64,000 nucleotides of DNA from Sphingomonas sp. C3-2 (GTDB lineage Bacteria > Pseudomonadota > Alphaproteobacteria > Sphingomonadales > Sphingomonadaceae). Made by a program: the position numbers and the translations under genes. Every line of letters begins with the position of its first letter. The stretch's first letter is position 1. The notes below the pieces were generated by a model that did not search any database, was not told the origin of the DNA, and saw only the letters and a list, made by a program, of their open reading frames with translations. This document shows, piece by piece, positions 1 through 8,827 of the stretch. The DNA lies in contig NZ_CP130322.1 in NCBI RefSeq assembly GCF_033025475.1, positions 3,105,001 through 3,169,000 on the forward strand. The letters are read 5' to 3'.

Positions 1-1
1 C

Positions 2-739
2 CTGTCGAGCCAGTCGAACCTTTCGGGCTACAAGGCCGTTCTGGATGCCGCAGCCGAATATGGCCGGGCATTCCCGATGATGATGACGGCGGCGGGCACG
101 GTTTCGGCCGCGCGCGTCTTCATCATGGGCGTCGGCGTGGCCGGGCTGCAGGCGATCGCCACCGCGCGCCGCCTGGGCGCGCAGGTGTCGGCCACCGACG
201 TGCGTTCGGCGACCAAGGAACAGATTGAATCGCTGGGCGCCAAGGCCATTTTCGTCGAGAATGTGGCGGGTATCGAGGGCGAAGGTTCGGGCGGCTATGC
301 CACCGAAATGTCCGACGAATACAAGAAGGCGCAGGCCGATCTGGTGTCGAGCCACATCGCCAAGCAGGACATCGTCATCACCACCGCGCTGATTCCGGGA
401 CGCCCGGCACCGCGGCTGATTTCGGATGCACAGCTGGCGTCGATGAAGCCGGGTTCGGTGATCATCGACCTTGCCGTCGAACAGGGCGGCAATGTCGAAG
501 GCGCGGTCGCCGGCCAGGTGGTGGAACGCCACGGCGTGAAGATCGTCGGGCACAAGAATGTGCCGTCGCGGCTTGCCGCCGACGCATCGGCGCTGTTCTC
601 GCGCAACCTCTACAACTTCCTGTCCGCCTATTGGGACAAGGACGCCGGGCGCCCCGTGCTGCCCGACGAGGACGAGGTGACGCAGGCCATCCGCCTGACC
701 CAGGGAGGCAAGGTGGTCAGCGAGCGTCTGCTCGGCTGA
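2..739 (+). CDS. pntA1: NAD(P) transhydrogenase alpha subunit 1, 3' part
   Basis: Domain I (NAD(H)-binding, soluble) of the proton-translocating transhydrogenase, which transfers hydride between NADH and NADP+ using the proton gradient. The reading frame is open from base 2, so the gene starts before the window; the ATG at 77 is internal. Visible is the Rossmann motif GVGVAGLQAIATARRLGA, followed by the AlaDH/PNT-type segment with 'IVITTALIPGRPAP' and 'SVIIDLAVEQGGN'. Ends with TGA at 737-739. It is followed by pntA2 and pntB in the three-gene arrangement usual for alphaproteobacteria. The 113-bp gap to pntA2 contains a 7-bp hairpin (808-824, loop ATA), possibly an mRNA processing or stability element. 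Identity is secure; only the C-terminal ~245 residues are seen. Confidence 0.96.
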   Translation: MSSQSNLSGYKAVLDAAAEYGRAFPMMMTAAGTVSAARVFIMGVGVAGLQAIATARRLGAQVSATDVRSATKEQIESLGAKAIFVENVAGIEGEGSGGYATEMSDEYKKAQADLVSSHIAKQDIVITTALIPGRPAPRLISDAQLASMKPGSVIIDLAVEQGGNVEGAVAGQVVERHGVKIVGHKNVPSRLAADASALFSRNLYNFLSAYWDKDAGRPVLPDEDEVTQAIRLTQGGKVVSERLLG

Positions 740-852
740 ACAATCTGTACCCGGCGGTGACGGCTCTGGATGCCGCAGCCGCCGGGATTGCGCCGCACGC
801 GACAGCACGCCCGGATACCGGGCGGCCGCGGACGGCGAACGGGGAGTGAATT

Positions 853-1140
853 ATGGATTTCATATCAATCCTGTCGATATTCGTGCTGGCGTGCTTCGTC
901 GGCTATTATGTCGTCTGGTCGGTGACACCGGCCCTGCATACGCCGCTGATGGCGGTGACCAACGCGATCTCGTCCGTCATCATCGTCGGCGCGCTGATCG
1001 CATCGGCCGCCGAAGGATCGGCCAGCGCCAAGTGGCTGGGCCTGATCGCCGTTGTACTCGCCAGCGTGAACATCTTTGGCGGCTTTGCCGTCACGGAACG
1101 CATGCTCGCCATGTACAAGAAAAAAGAAAAGAAGGGCTGA
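853..1140 (+). CDS. pntA2: NAD(P) transhydrogenase alpha subunit 2
   Basis: Small membrane subunit (95 residues) that supplies the first transmembrane helices of domain II of the transhydrogenase. The sequence shows about three hydrophobic helices, a central segment 'TPLMAVTNAISSVIIVGAL' typical of PntAB proteins, and a basic C-terminal tail (YKKKEKKG). GGGGAG (841-846) lies 6 bases before the ATG. It sits between pntA1 and pntB, 11 bases before pntB, so the three genes are almost certainly one operon. Length matches the family. Confidence 0.95.
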   Translation: MDFISILSIFVLACFVGYYVVWSVTPALHTPLMAVTNAISSVIIVGALIASAAEGSASAKWLGLIAVVLASVNIFGGFAVTERMLAMYKKKEKKG

Positions 1141-1151
1141 GGGGATAAGCC

Positions 1152-2564
1152 ATGCATGAAGTTGCACCCGTCAACCCTTGGGTTGCGCTCGCCTATCTGA
1201 TCGCGGGCGTCTGTTTCATCATCGCGCTGCGCGGGCTTTCGAGCCCGGCGAGCAGCCGTCGCGGCAACCGTTTCGGCATGGCCGGGATGGCGCTGGCCGT
1301 CGGCACCACGCTCGTCACCCATGAGGTCGCAAGCATCGCCGAAATCATCGGCGCGATCGCCATCGGCGGCGCCATCGGGTTCATCATCGCGCGCAAGATC
1401 GCGATGACCGACATGCCGCAGCTCGTTGCGGCGTTCCACTCGCTCGTCGGCATGGCCGCGGTGCTGGTGGCAGCGGCCGCCTATCTCAATCCCGGCGCGT
1501 TCGGCATTCTCGGCGACAATGGCGAGATCCTGGGCGTCAGCCGTGTTGAAATGGGCCTTGGCATCGCGATCGGCGCCATCACCTTCTCGGGTTCGGTGAT
1601 CGCGTTCCTCAAGCTCAACGGCAACATGTCGGGCAAGCCGATCATGCTGCCCGCGCGCCATGTCATCAACCTCGGCACGCTGGCGGCGATCATCGGTCTG
1701 GTCGGCTATTTCCTGACCGACCAGAGCCCCTGGGTGTTCTGGACGATCACCGCGCTTTCGTTCCTGATCGGCTTCCTGCTGATCATCCCGATCGGCGGCG
1801 CGGACATGCCGGTCGTCGTCTCGATGCTCAACTCCTATTCGGGCTGGGCGGCTGCGGCGATGGGCTTCACGCTCTCCAACACCGCGATGATCATCACCGG
1901 CGCGCTTGTCGGTTCGTCAGGTGCGATCCTGTCGTACATCATGTGCAAGGCGATGAACCGCAGCTTCATCAGCGTGATCGCGGGTGGCTTTGGTTCGGAA
2001 GCCGATGCGGGCTCGGGCGGCGCGGCGCAGACCGACCGTCCGTGGAAGCGCGGCTCGGCCGACGACGCGGCGTTCCTGATGAAGCAGGCCGAAAGCGTCA
2101 TCATCGTTCCCGGTTACGGCATGGCCGTTGCCCAGGCGCAGCACGCGCTGCGCGAAATGGGCGACCTGCTGAAGGAAGCCGGCGTGAAGGTGAAATACGC
2201 CATCCACCCCGTGGCTGGCCGTATGCCCGGGCACATGAACGTGCTGCTCGCCGAAGCGAACGTGCCCTATGACGAAGTGTTCGAGCTGGAGGACATCAAC
2301 TCCGACTTTGCACAGGCCGACGTGGCCTTCGTCATCGGCGCGAACGACGTGACCAACCCGGCGGCGAAGACCGACAAATCCTCGCCGATCTATGGCATGC
2401 CGATCCTCGACGTCGAAAAGGCGAAGACCGTGCTGTTCGTGAAGCGTTCGATGGGCGGTGTCGGCTATGCCGGCGTCGACAACGACGTGTTCTACATGGA
2501 CAACACCATGATGCTTCTCGCCGACGCGAAGAAGATGGTAGAGGATATCGTCAAGGGTCTCTGA
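1152..2564 (+). CDS. pntB: NAD(P) transhydrogenase subunit beta
   Basis: Beta subunit (470 residues) with most of the membrane proton channel (domain II) and the NADP(H)-binding domain III. The first ~265 residues form several transmembrane helices; domain III starts near residue 290 and contains the NADP-binding motif GYGMAVAQAQHALREM and the downstream 'KRSMGGVGYAGVDN' segment conserved in PntB. AAGCC and a weak purine stretch precede the ATG. Last gene of the pntA1-pntA2-pntB operon, closed by a strong hairpin at 2597-2626. Full-length and intact. Confidence 0.97.
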   Translation: MHEVAPVNPWVALAYLIAGVCFIIALRGLSSPASSRRGNRFGMAGMALAVGTTLVTHEVASIAEIIGAIAIGGAIGFIIARKIAMTDMPQLVAAFHSLVGMAAVLVAAAAYLNPGAFGILGDNGEILGVSRVEMGLGIAIGAITFSGSVIAFLKLNGNMSGKPIMLPARHVINLGTLAAIIGLVGYFLTDQSPWVFWTITALSFLIGFLLIIPIGGADMPVVVSMLNSYSGWAAAAMGFTLSNTAMIITGALVGSSGAILSYIMCKAMNRSFISVIAGGFGSEADAGSGGAAQTDRPWKRGSADDAAFLMKQAESVIIVPGYGMAVAQAQHALREMGDLLKEAGVKVKYAIHPVAGRMPGHMNVLLAEANVPYDEVFELEDINSDFAQADVAFVIGANDVTNPAAKTDKSSPIYGMPILDVEKAKTVLFVKRSMGGVGYAGVDNDVFYMDNTMMLLADAKKMVEDIVKGL

Positions 2565-2596
2565 CCCGCAGGCGACCATCCGAAGCGACAGAAAGC

Positions 2597-2630
2597 GGCC
2601 CGCTTTCCCACAGGGGAAGGCGGGCCGTTT
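2597..2630 (+). terminator. terminator after pntB
   Basis: A 13-bp stem (2597-2609 with 2614-2626, one wobble pair, 4-base loop) is followed by a short T stretch. It lies 32 bases after the pntB stop and before the regulator gene, so it probably ends the pnt operon. Confidence 0.75.
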
Positions 2631-2722
2631 CGCTTCTGGCGCCAATGCCTCCATTACGGTGGCATCGCCGCTTTATCTGCGCCCGCGCGGTTGCGACACA
2701 GGCGCGCAGACGGGGAGAGACG

Positions 2723-3670
2723 ATGGACGGAAGCGGGAATGGCTGGCGCGTGGAGGCGCCCGTGGTGATGGTGATCGCCGACCACCCCGGCGCGCAGGCC
2801 GTGGCGACCGCGACGCTGGGGGCGCTGGGGATCGCCCCGACCGCCGCATGCGGCCTTGCCGAGGCGCTGGCACGGCTAAACGGTGACGCGCAGCCCGATG
2901 GGATATATCTTGAGCTGACGGACGATGCCGGGCCGGTGCTGGATGCGCTGTTGCCCTGCATCGATGCGCTGGTGCGCGACGGGCGGTGCCGGGCGGCGAT
3001 CGCGCTGCCGGTGATGCTGATCGACAGGGTGATGGCGCGGATCACCGAGACAGGAGTGCAGATGCTGTGCGATCCCGATACGCTCGAACGCTCGGCGGCG
3101 CTGGGGCTGATCGCGGCGGGGCGGCGCACGGGGCTGCGCGATACCGACCTGGCGGGCGAGGCGCAGCGGCTGCACCAGCTGGGCGAGGAGGTGGCGCGGA
3201 TCGCGCGTGCACTGGCGAAAATCTCGGAGGAGGGGCTGGACGGCGGCGGCGTGAGCGACCGTGCCTTCGGCTATGCGGCGGGCCCGCGCACGGCCGCGCC
3301 GGTGACTGCCGAGCGGATTCGCGCGCTCATCCGCGCCAGGCGGCTGCGCGACCGTTATTTTTCGCCCGAGCTTTTCGCCGATCCGGCATGGGACATGCTG
3401 CTCGACCTGATGGCCGCGCGGCTGGAACGGCGCGCGGTTGCGGTGTCGAGCCTGTGCATCGCCGCCGCCGTGCCGCCGACCACCGCGCTGCGCTGGATAC
3501 GCACGATGACCGAGGCCGGGTTGTTCGTGCGCGAGGACGATCAGGATGATGGCCGGCGCGTGTACGTTGTGCTTTCCGACCGCGCGGCGGAAGGCCTGAA
3601 CGACTATTTCGCGGCGATCCAGAAGGTGGGCCAGAAGGCGGGCCTGATGGCGGGCCTGATGGCGGTGTAA
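2723..3670 (+). CDS. winged-helix (MarR-like) regulator with receiver-like N-terminal domain
   Basis: 315-residue predicted DNA-binding protein. The ATG at 2723 is chosen over one at 2645 because GGGGAGAGA lies just before it and the upstream 26 residues look non-coding. Residues ~195-310 form a MarR-like winged helix: the segment 'AVSSLCIAAAVPPTTALRW' reads as the HTH and 'GLFVREDDQDDGRRVYVVLS' as the wing. Residues ~10-125 have the alternating beta/alpha pattern of a response-regulator receiver ('PVVMVIADHPGAQAVATATL') but I see no convincing phospho-acceptor Asp context. Such a combination suggests a signal-independent or non-phosphorylated regulator. Target genes cannot be read from the sequence; no partner kinase is adjacent. 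Confidence 0.7.
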   Translation: MDGSGNGWRVEAPVVMVIADHPGAQAVATATLGALGIAPTAACGLAEALARLNGDAQPDGIYLELTDDAGPVLDALLPCIDALVRDGRCRAAIALPVMLIDRVMARITETGVQMLCDPDTLERSAALGLIAAGRRTGLRDTDLAGEAQRLHQLGEEVARIARALAKISEEGLDGGGVSDRAFGYAAGPRTAAPVTAERIRALIRARRLRDRYFSPELFADPAWDMLLDLMAARLERRAVAVSSLCIAAAVPPTTALRWIRTMTEAGLFVREDDQDDGRRVYVVLSDRAAEGLNDYFAAIQKVGQKAGLMAGLMAV

Positions 3671-3755
3671 GCGGGGCTTTACGAAAAATTGGCAAAAAGC
3701 GCGGAATCGCTTGACCGGCGCGGGAAATCCCCTAATTGAGCGCTTCTCCGCAAGG

Positions 3756-3831
3756 GGGCGCTTAGCTCAGTTGGTAGAGCATCTCGTTTACACCGAGAGG
3801 GTCGGCGGTTCGAGCCCGTCAGCGCCCACCA
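3756..3831 (+). tRNA. tRNA-Val (anticodon TAC)
   Basis: A complete 76-base cloverleaf including encoded CCA. The acceptor stem pairs GGGCGCT (3756-3762) with AGCGCCC (3821-3827); the D arm contains AGCTCAGTTGGTAGAGC; the anticodon stem CTCG/CGAG closes the loop TTTACAC, giving anticodon TAC (valine); the T arm contains GGTTCGAGCCC. Discriminator base A, then CCA at 3829-3831. Confidence 0.97.
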
Positions 3832-4270
3832 TATTTCCCAAATACTTAGCGCAAAGCCCGAGAGGCTCTAGTGGTTCAGATGTACCACTACCAGTGTCGT
3901 GCCGCGCTCACATCCTCCATGAAGTTTGGACTGCACCGGGCGTAAACGCGCCCCGCGATGCGCTGGAACACATGCGCCGAGCAAGCCACGCCGGATTGGT
4001 GCGCAACTTTGCCATTGGCGCTGACGGCAGACAGATGTGAGGGAAGGGGAAGGCGGCCGCGCCTCCGAAGTACGGCGTAAGGCAAAAGAGGCGCTGCTTC
4101 GCATTATCCTGAAGGGGCTGCAGCGCCTCACGTTGCTCCGAGGCTGCCCATCGCATCCGGCGTCGCCAGAGTTGGGTGGACGACGTGTTCACTCAAGGCA
4201 TTTGCACAAATTTGCGAGTTTGTAGCTGGCGGAGAGGCCGCTCGTAAACCAACCGCCTCTCCGGCAATCG
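3832..4270. other. non-coding stretch downstream of tRNA-Val
   Basis: About 440 bases with no reading frame that resembles a protein. It holds a 10-bp inverted repeat (4088-4097 with 4120-4129, 22-base loop) and, next to the sulfatase stop, a smaller hairpin (4230-4237 with 4256-4263) that could end minus-strand transcription. No copy of the tRNA 3' end was noticed elsewhere in the window. It may be a decayed remnant at a tRNA integration site, but nothing proves that. Confidence 0.4.
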
Positions 4271-5929
4271 TCAGTTGCCCGGAATGATCGGCGGAATAAC
4301 CCCCTTCTCGTCGGCATAGGAATTCCATGCCCTGATTAGCTTGCCGACGATTTCGGGGTTCTTAGGGGCGAGGTCGGTGGTTTCGCCGGGATCGGCCTCG
4401 ATATCGAATAGTTCCCAGCGGCCGTTTCCGGTTGGGGGAGGGATGTGGACTGCCTTCCACTGCCCTTCGCGGACGTAGCGCCGGCCGAACATTTCTCCTG
4501 CGGCGAAGGCCGGGGAGATGTTTGGGGGCGGTGCGCCAGGGAGGATTCGCTGGGCGAAGGAAATGCCCTGAGGGGCGATCACTGCCTTGCCCTTATATTG
4601 TGCCGGGTTGTCGAGTTTCACATGCGCCAGATCGAGCAAGGTGGGCAGCACGTCGCGTACTGAGATATAGCTAGTTTCGATGCCGGTGCGCGCGTGTTTC
4701 GGATAACTTAGAAAGGAGACGACGCGCGTGCCGCCTTCGGTGGGGAAGGATTTCGAAAGCCGGAACGGGGCCGAACCCGCTTCCGCCCAGTTCGATTTGT
4801 ACCAAGTATAGGAGTGCGCGGTGCCGATCGAGCCGAGACTGTTGTCGGCCGAGGCAAGCATCGCCTTTCCAGCTTCGGGGATGATGAAGGACTTGTCGAG
4901 TTCATGTCCCTCCGGCCCGTTGTCGGAGAAGAAGAGGATCACGGTATTGTCGTAGACGCCGCGTTTCTTCAACTCGCTGACGAGCTTGCCCATATTCTGG
5001 TCTATCCGGTCGACCATGGCGGCATAAGCCTCCATCGTGCGAGATTCGATGCGTTTATCGGCATCGTTCAGACTGTCCCACCGCACCGACGACGTCTGCG
5101 CATGGGCAGTAATTGTGCCGGGGATAAGCTTCAGTTCCTTTAGGCGCGTCAGCCTTTGTTCGCGCAGTGCATCATAGCCGGCGTCATATTTCCCCGCATA
5201 GCGCTGGATGTCTTTCGCAGGTGCATGGATTGGATAATGAGGTGCAGTGAGCGCCAGATATCCGAAAAAGGGGCGTTTGTCCCCGCGCTCTGGGAGGAAG
5301 GAAATCAACTGATTTGTGAAATAGTCGGTTGAGTAGAAGTTATCGGGGATCGAGACCTCTTTGCCGTCGAGGGTGTAGATCAGTCCCACATTGGGCATGT
5401 TGGGACGGGGGCGGCCCTTGTCGGTACCGAAATGATTGTGGCCGCCGCCCAGCATGGTGAAGGAGCGTTCGAACCCCCGTGCCGCCGGGTTGGCGCGCAG
5501 ATCATAACCGACATGCCATTTTCCCGAATGGATCGTCTTGTATCCCGCATCCCGAAGCCGTTCGGCAATGGTAACCACCCGGTCGTTCAGATACCCCTCA
5601 TATCCGGGTCGATCGATCTGGTTGTCTTGACGCAGTTCAGGAAAGTTGCCGAGCCCCGTCTGATGATGGTCCACCCCGGTCAGAAACTCCGCCCGCGTCG
5701 GTGCACACACCGGCGTGGTGTGGAAGTTGTTGAACTTCACCCCCTTGTTGGCCAGCGTATCGAGATTGGGCGTCCGGATCTCACCGCCAAAGGCACCAAG
5801 ATCGGAAAAGCCCATATCGTCGACCATGACCACAATGATGTTTGGGCGGGTGTCGGACGTCTTTTCGGCATGCGCGGGCGCAAGGGCGGTCAGCGCGGTC
5901 GCCGACAACATGATACGCAGCATCTTCAT
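4271..5929 (-). CDS. secreted type I sulfatase (arylsulfatase family)
   Basis: 552-residue exported sulfatase of the alkaline phosphatase superfamily, predicted to hydrolyse a sulfate ester in the periplasm. The start at 5929 is chosen because GGAGAG precedes it by 7 bases; an in-frame ATG lies five codons upstream. Residues 1-21 are a signal peptide ending AHA. The metal-binding 'VMVDDMG' (residues ~34-40) and the sulfatase signature C75-A-P-T-R79, whose cysteine becomes formylglycine, are present, as are 'SGKWHVGY' and 'FFSDNGPEG'. The gene lies 25 bases after the TonB-dependent receptor on the same strand, so uptake and desulfation are probably coupled. No formylglycine-generating enzyme or sulfatase-maturase is in the window. 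Substrate unknown; family assignment is firm. Confidence 0.93.
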   Translation of the reverse strand: MKMLRIMLSATALTALAPAHAEKTSDTRPNIIVVMVDDMGFSDLGAFGGEIRTPNLDTLANKGVKFNNFHTTPVCAPTRAEFLTGVDHHQTGLGNFPELRQDNQIDRPGYEGYLNDRVVTIAERLRDAGYKTIHSGKWHVGYDLRANPAARGFERSFTMLGGGHNHFGTDKGRPRPNMPNVGLIYTLDGKEVSIPDNFYSTDYFTNQLISFLPERGDKRPFFGYLALTAPHYPIHAPAKDIQRYAGKYDAGYDALREQRLTRLKELKLIPGTITAHAQTSSVRWDSLNDADKRIESRTMEAYAAMVDRIDQNMGKLVSELKKRGVYDNTVILFFSDNGPEGHELDKSFIIPEAGKAMLASADNSLGSIGTAHSYTWYKSNWAEAGSAPFRLSKSFPTEGGTRVVSFLSYPKHARTGIETSYISVRDVLPTLLDLAHVKLDNPAQYKGKAVIAPQGISFAQRILPGAPPPNISPAFAAGEMFGRRYVREGQWKAVHIPPPTGNGRWELFDIEADPGETTDLAPKNPEIVGKLIRAWNSYADEKGVIPPIIPGN

Positions 5930-5954
5930 CGAAAGGCTCTCCATCCGTCGGGGA

Positions 5955-8315
5955 TTACAATTTGGTGCGGAACGTCAGACCATAAGTGCGCGGATCGCCG
6001 GGGCCGCCGCTATACTGGCCGGTGTTAAAGGCGCCTGGGCCCTTGCTGTTGAAATATTCGACGTCGAACAGGTTGCGTGCGTAAAGCGACACATCCCATC
6101 GACCATCGGGTTCGCGCACGCCGATATTGAGGTTGGTGATGCCATATCCGCGGACCACCGCGTCGGCGGCGAGGTTGTAGGTGCCGTTAAATTTTGATCG
6201 ATAGCTGTAGTTCGAGTTCAGATAGACCTCTGCGCCTGGGTTGATCTCGGTTGAATAATCGATGCCAAGTGACGCGGAATATTTGGAAACCCCCGGCAAG
6301 TTTCGTCCGCTCAGGTCACATACGGTTTGCAATCCGAGATATTCAACCGGGCAGGGCGCGTTTCGAAAATCCTGATAGACCGCATCGACATAGCTGCCTG
6401 ATGCAAACAAGTTTAGATGGCGAACCGGGCGCAAAGTAATGTCGGCTTCAACCCCGCGTGACCGAACGCGGCCGACATTGGCGATATAGGCGGTGAGTGC
6501 GCCGGTAATGTCGATCTGCTGGCTTTGATAGTTGCGGATGCGGGTGCTGAAGGCGGACAGGTTGACGGTCAGTAGACGATCGAACAATGTCGATTTCAGG
6601 CCGGCTTCGACATTTTCGACCTTTTCGGGATCCACCACGGGTGGTGCGCCGGTTGCGTTAAGGTTGAGGCCGCCAGACTTGTAGCCCCGGGCATAAGTTG
6701 CATAAAGCATCACGTCCCGCGTCGGCTTGTATGACGCGGTGATCAGACCCGATATATTGTCTTCCTTGGTTTCTGCAGTGTAGCGCGGGATCGCCCGGCC
6801 GAAGGCGTTGCGGATTGCCTGAGCGCCCAACGCGATCTGCGCGGGCGTCAGCACCGGTCCGAGCTGGACCTGTTCGAAGAAGCCGTCCTTCTTTTCATTG
6901 GTGTAACGTAGTCCAGCCGTCAGATCGAAGCTGTCGGTGAGATGCCAGGTTAGCTGGCCGAACGCGGCATAGCTTTTGGTGTCCGCACGCGCGGTGCCGC
7001 TGACATAAAAGCCGTTGAGTGCGGCTTGCCCGCCGGCCGATGCTGAACTGCTTCCGGGCGCGGGGCCGAGGACCCAGAGCGCGGCATCGGACCCGTATTT
7101 GGTGAAGATGTCGTTGTCGATCCGCTGCGAGAAATAATAGATCCCAGCTACGTAATCGATCGTGTTGCGGCCATTCGAGGCAAGGCGCAGTTCCTGACTA
7201 AACTGTTCCTGCTTCTCGTTGATGCCGGCATCCTGAAAAATATCGAGGCCGATGGTGTCGCCATCGATTGCGGGGCGATATTCCAGCGAGCGCCAGCCAG
7301 TCACCGAGGTTAGCGTTGCCGGCCCCAGATCATAATTGGCGATCGCGGAGACACCGCGCGTGTCGATTTTCAGCCAGAGCGGCCGGTCAATATCGATCTT
7401 GCGCGCAAAGGGATCAATGGGCAGCGGGGTATAGTCGAACCGCGCGATACGGTCGTAGAAATTATTGGGCAGTGCGCTTCCGTCAACACGCGTGGTGCGT
7501 ACATCCGTCAGCGTACCGATGCAGCAATCCTGCTGCATGTCACTGTAATCGCCGATAAGACGTAGCGAGAAATCGTCGTTTGGCTTGAACAACAGCTGCC
7601 CACGAACGGAAAAGCTGTGAAGATCCGACTTGCGCGACCCGTCGTGAACGTTCGTGATGAAGCCCTTATCGCGGGTGGTGTTGGTCACCGTCAAGCGTGC
7701 CGCCAGCGTGTCGGTAATCGGTGCCGAGCCGGTAGCGCGGACCTGGAACGACCGGTAGTTGCCGAAGCTCATTTCACCACGAAATTCAGGCTCGAAGCTA
7801 GGCGCCTGCGAGGTGATGTGGATGGCGCCTGCGGTGGTGTTCTTGCCAAACAATGTTCCCTGCGGCCCACGAAGCACTTCCACGCGCTCAAGGTCATACA
7901 GATCGAACGCAGTCTGCGCGGGGCGGCTGTAATATATCTCGTCGACATAGATGCCGACGCCATATTCAAGGCCAAGGCTGGCAAATGCTGGTGTCGCCCC
8001 CAATCCACGGATGTTGATGTTGGTCTGCCTCGCATTCGTGGCGGTAATCTGGAGGCTTGGCGCCAACTGCGCGACCTGTGTCAGGCCGACCGTTCCGGGC
8101 ACCGCGATCTGTTCATTGCTCAGCGCCGTCAGCGCGATCGGCACATCCTGCGCGCTTTCCGCGCGCCGGCGCGCGGTCACCAGAATTGTGTCGCTATCGT
8201 CGGGCCGGGCGACGACGGATTCTGGCATATTGGACTGAGCATATGCGCCAGGTGCGCAGACAAGCGCGCCCCCGGCGCTGCCAATCAGCAACGCGGCGAC
8301 CTTTCGAGAGATCAT
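5955..8315 (-). CDS. TonB-dependent receptor (sulfatase locus)
   Basis: 786-residue outer-membrane active transporter. The start at 8315 is supported by AAAGG 8 bases upstream and by the signal peptide that follows (MISRKVAALLIG... ending AYAQS); an earlier in-frame start at 8378 would put 21 unlikely residues ahead of it. The TonB box region reads 'DTILVTARRRAES', followed by the plug ('RGLGATPAF', 'VEVLRGPQGTLFGKNTTAG') and a 22-strand barrel ending in the terminal 'YGLTFRTKL'. It is the first gene of a two-gene unit with the sulfatase and is divergent from the AraC-type regulator, which is the likely controller. The substrate is presumably sulfated or an ester/amide taken up by this locus; this is inference. 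Confidence 0.94.
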   Translation of the reverse strand: MISRKVAALLIGSAGGALVCAPGAYAQSNMPESVVARPDDSDTILVTARRRAESAQDVPIALTALSNEQIAVPGTVGLTQVAQLAPSLQITATNARQTNINIRGLGATPAFASLGLEYGVGIYVDEIYYSRPAQTAFDLYDLERVEVLRGPQGTLFGKNTTAGAIHITSQAPSFEPEFRGEMSFGNYRSFQVRATGSAPITDTLAARLTVTNTTRDKGFITNVHDGSRKSDLHSFSVRGQLLFKPNDDFSLRLIGDYSDMQQDCCIGTLTDVRTTRVDGSALPNNFYDRIARFDYTPLPIDPFARKIDIDRPLWLKIDTRGVSAIANYDLGPATLTSVTGWRSLEYRPAIDGDTIGLDIFQDAGINEKQEQFSQELRLASNGRNTIDYVAGIYYFSQRIDNDIFTKYGSDAALWVLGPAPGSSSASAGGQAALNGFYVSGTARADTKSYAAFGQLTWHLTDSFDLTAGLRYTNEKKDGFFEQVQLGPVLTPAQIALGAQAIRNAFGRAIPRYTAETKEDNISGLITASYKPTRDVMLYATYARGYKSGGLNLNATGAPPVVDPEKVENVEAGLKSTLFDRLLTVNLSAFSTRIRNYQSQQIDITGALTAYIANVGRVRSRGVEADITLRPVRHLNLFASGSYVDAVYQDFRNAPCPVEYLGLQTVCDLSGRNLPGVSKYSASLGIDYSTEINPGAEVYLNSNYSYRSKFNGTYNLAADAVVRGYGITNLNIGVREPDGRWDVSLYARNLFDVEYFNSKGPGAFNTGQYSGGPGDPRTYGLTFRTKL

Positions 8316-8749
8316 CCCCAAAACCTTTCTGTTTCTCTTATGGAAAGCCGAAATTTCGCCGCTGGACTGTAAACCCATGTGACGCGGCGCGGATCGCAGG
8401 ATCTATTATCGAAACAGCGCAAGGTTTTCGATTTTGAATCGTGATATTGTCTTTCGTCGCTTGTTTACGCCGGCAGCGTTGTGAGCTTGCAGTTTTCTGA
8501 GACGTGGGAACGCAACCATTCGCTATATGGACTATTTCACGCAGTTACATGTCGTCGAACTTTGACGTATCTGCCTTTGCGTATGGCCCGGTAGCGCACG
8601 TTGCAGGCATCGGATCTGCGCGCGAATTGACCCTTCATTCCCGATGTGATTGACCGCATGATCCGGGGTATGACCGAGATCGTCGCCACCCGGTCAAACC
8701 AAAAACAAGCAACGGCCAGATCAACTGGATTTTAGGAGGGGGTAATCTT
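8316..8749. promoter_or_regulatory. divergent promoter region, receptor / AraC regulator
   Basis: A 434-base intergenic region between the minus-strand receptor and the plus-strand regulator leader. No gene is visible. It must contain both promoters. The segment around 8440-8600 is less GC-rich than the flanks and holds several TTGAC-like hexamers, but I cannot fix the start points. An exceptionally strong ribosome-binding site (AGGAGGGGG, 8734-8742) marks the plus-strand leader. Confidence 0.5.
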
Positions 8750-8827
8750 ATGCCCGAGTGCATGTTGCGGATTTTAGTCGCGTCCGACTGTCTAGTGCTT
8801 ACTCCTTTAACAATAATCGTGCATTGA
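8750..8827 (+). CDS. 25-residue leader peptide ORF coupled to the AraC regulator
   Basis: A short frame from ATG 8750 to TGA 8825-8827 encodes 25 residues (begins MPECMLRILVAS, ends TIIVH). AGGAGGGGG ends 7 bases before its ATG, a far better ribosome-binding site than anything near the regulator's own start. The stop overlaps the regulator's ATG as TGATG (8825-8829), the classical geometry for translational coupling. The peptide resembles nothing I know. Alternatives: the regulator starts at GTG 8758, or a frameshift separates this start from the regulator. Confidence 0.55.
   Translation: MPECMLRILVASDCLVLTPLTIIVH

Noticed and set aside
906-1661. Minus-strand frame of 251 codons over pntA2/pntB
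   Set aside because: Shadow of two clear membrane-subunit genes; no motif in the translated product.
3711-4192. Short frames around and after tRNA-Val on both strands
   Set aside because: No ribosome-binding site, no recognisable domain and one overlaps the tRNA; treated as non-coding.
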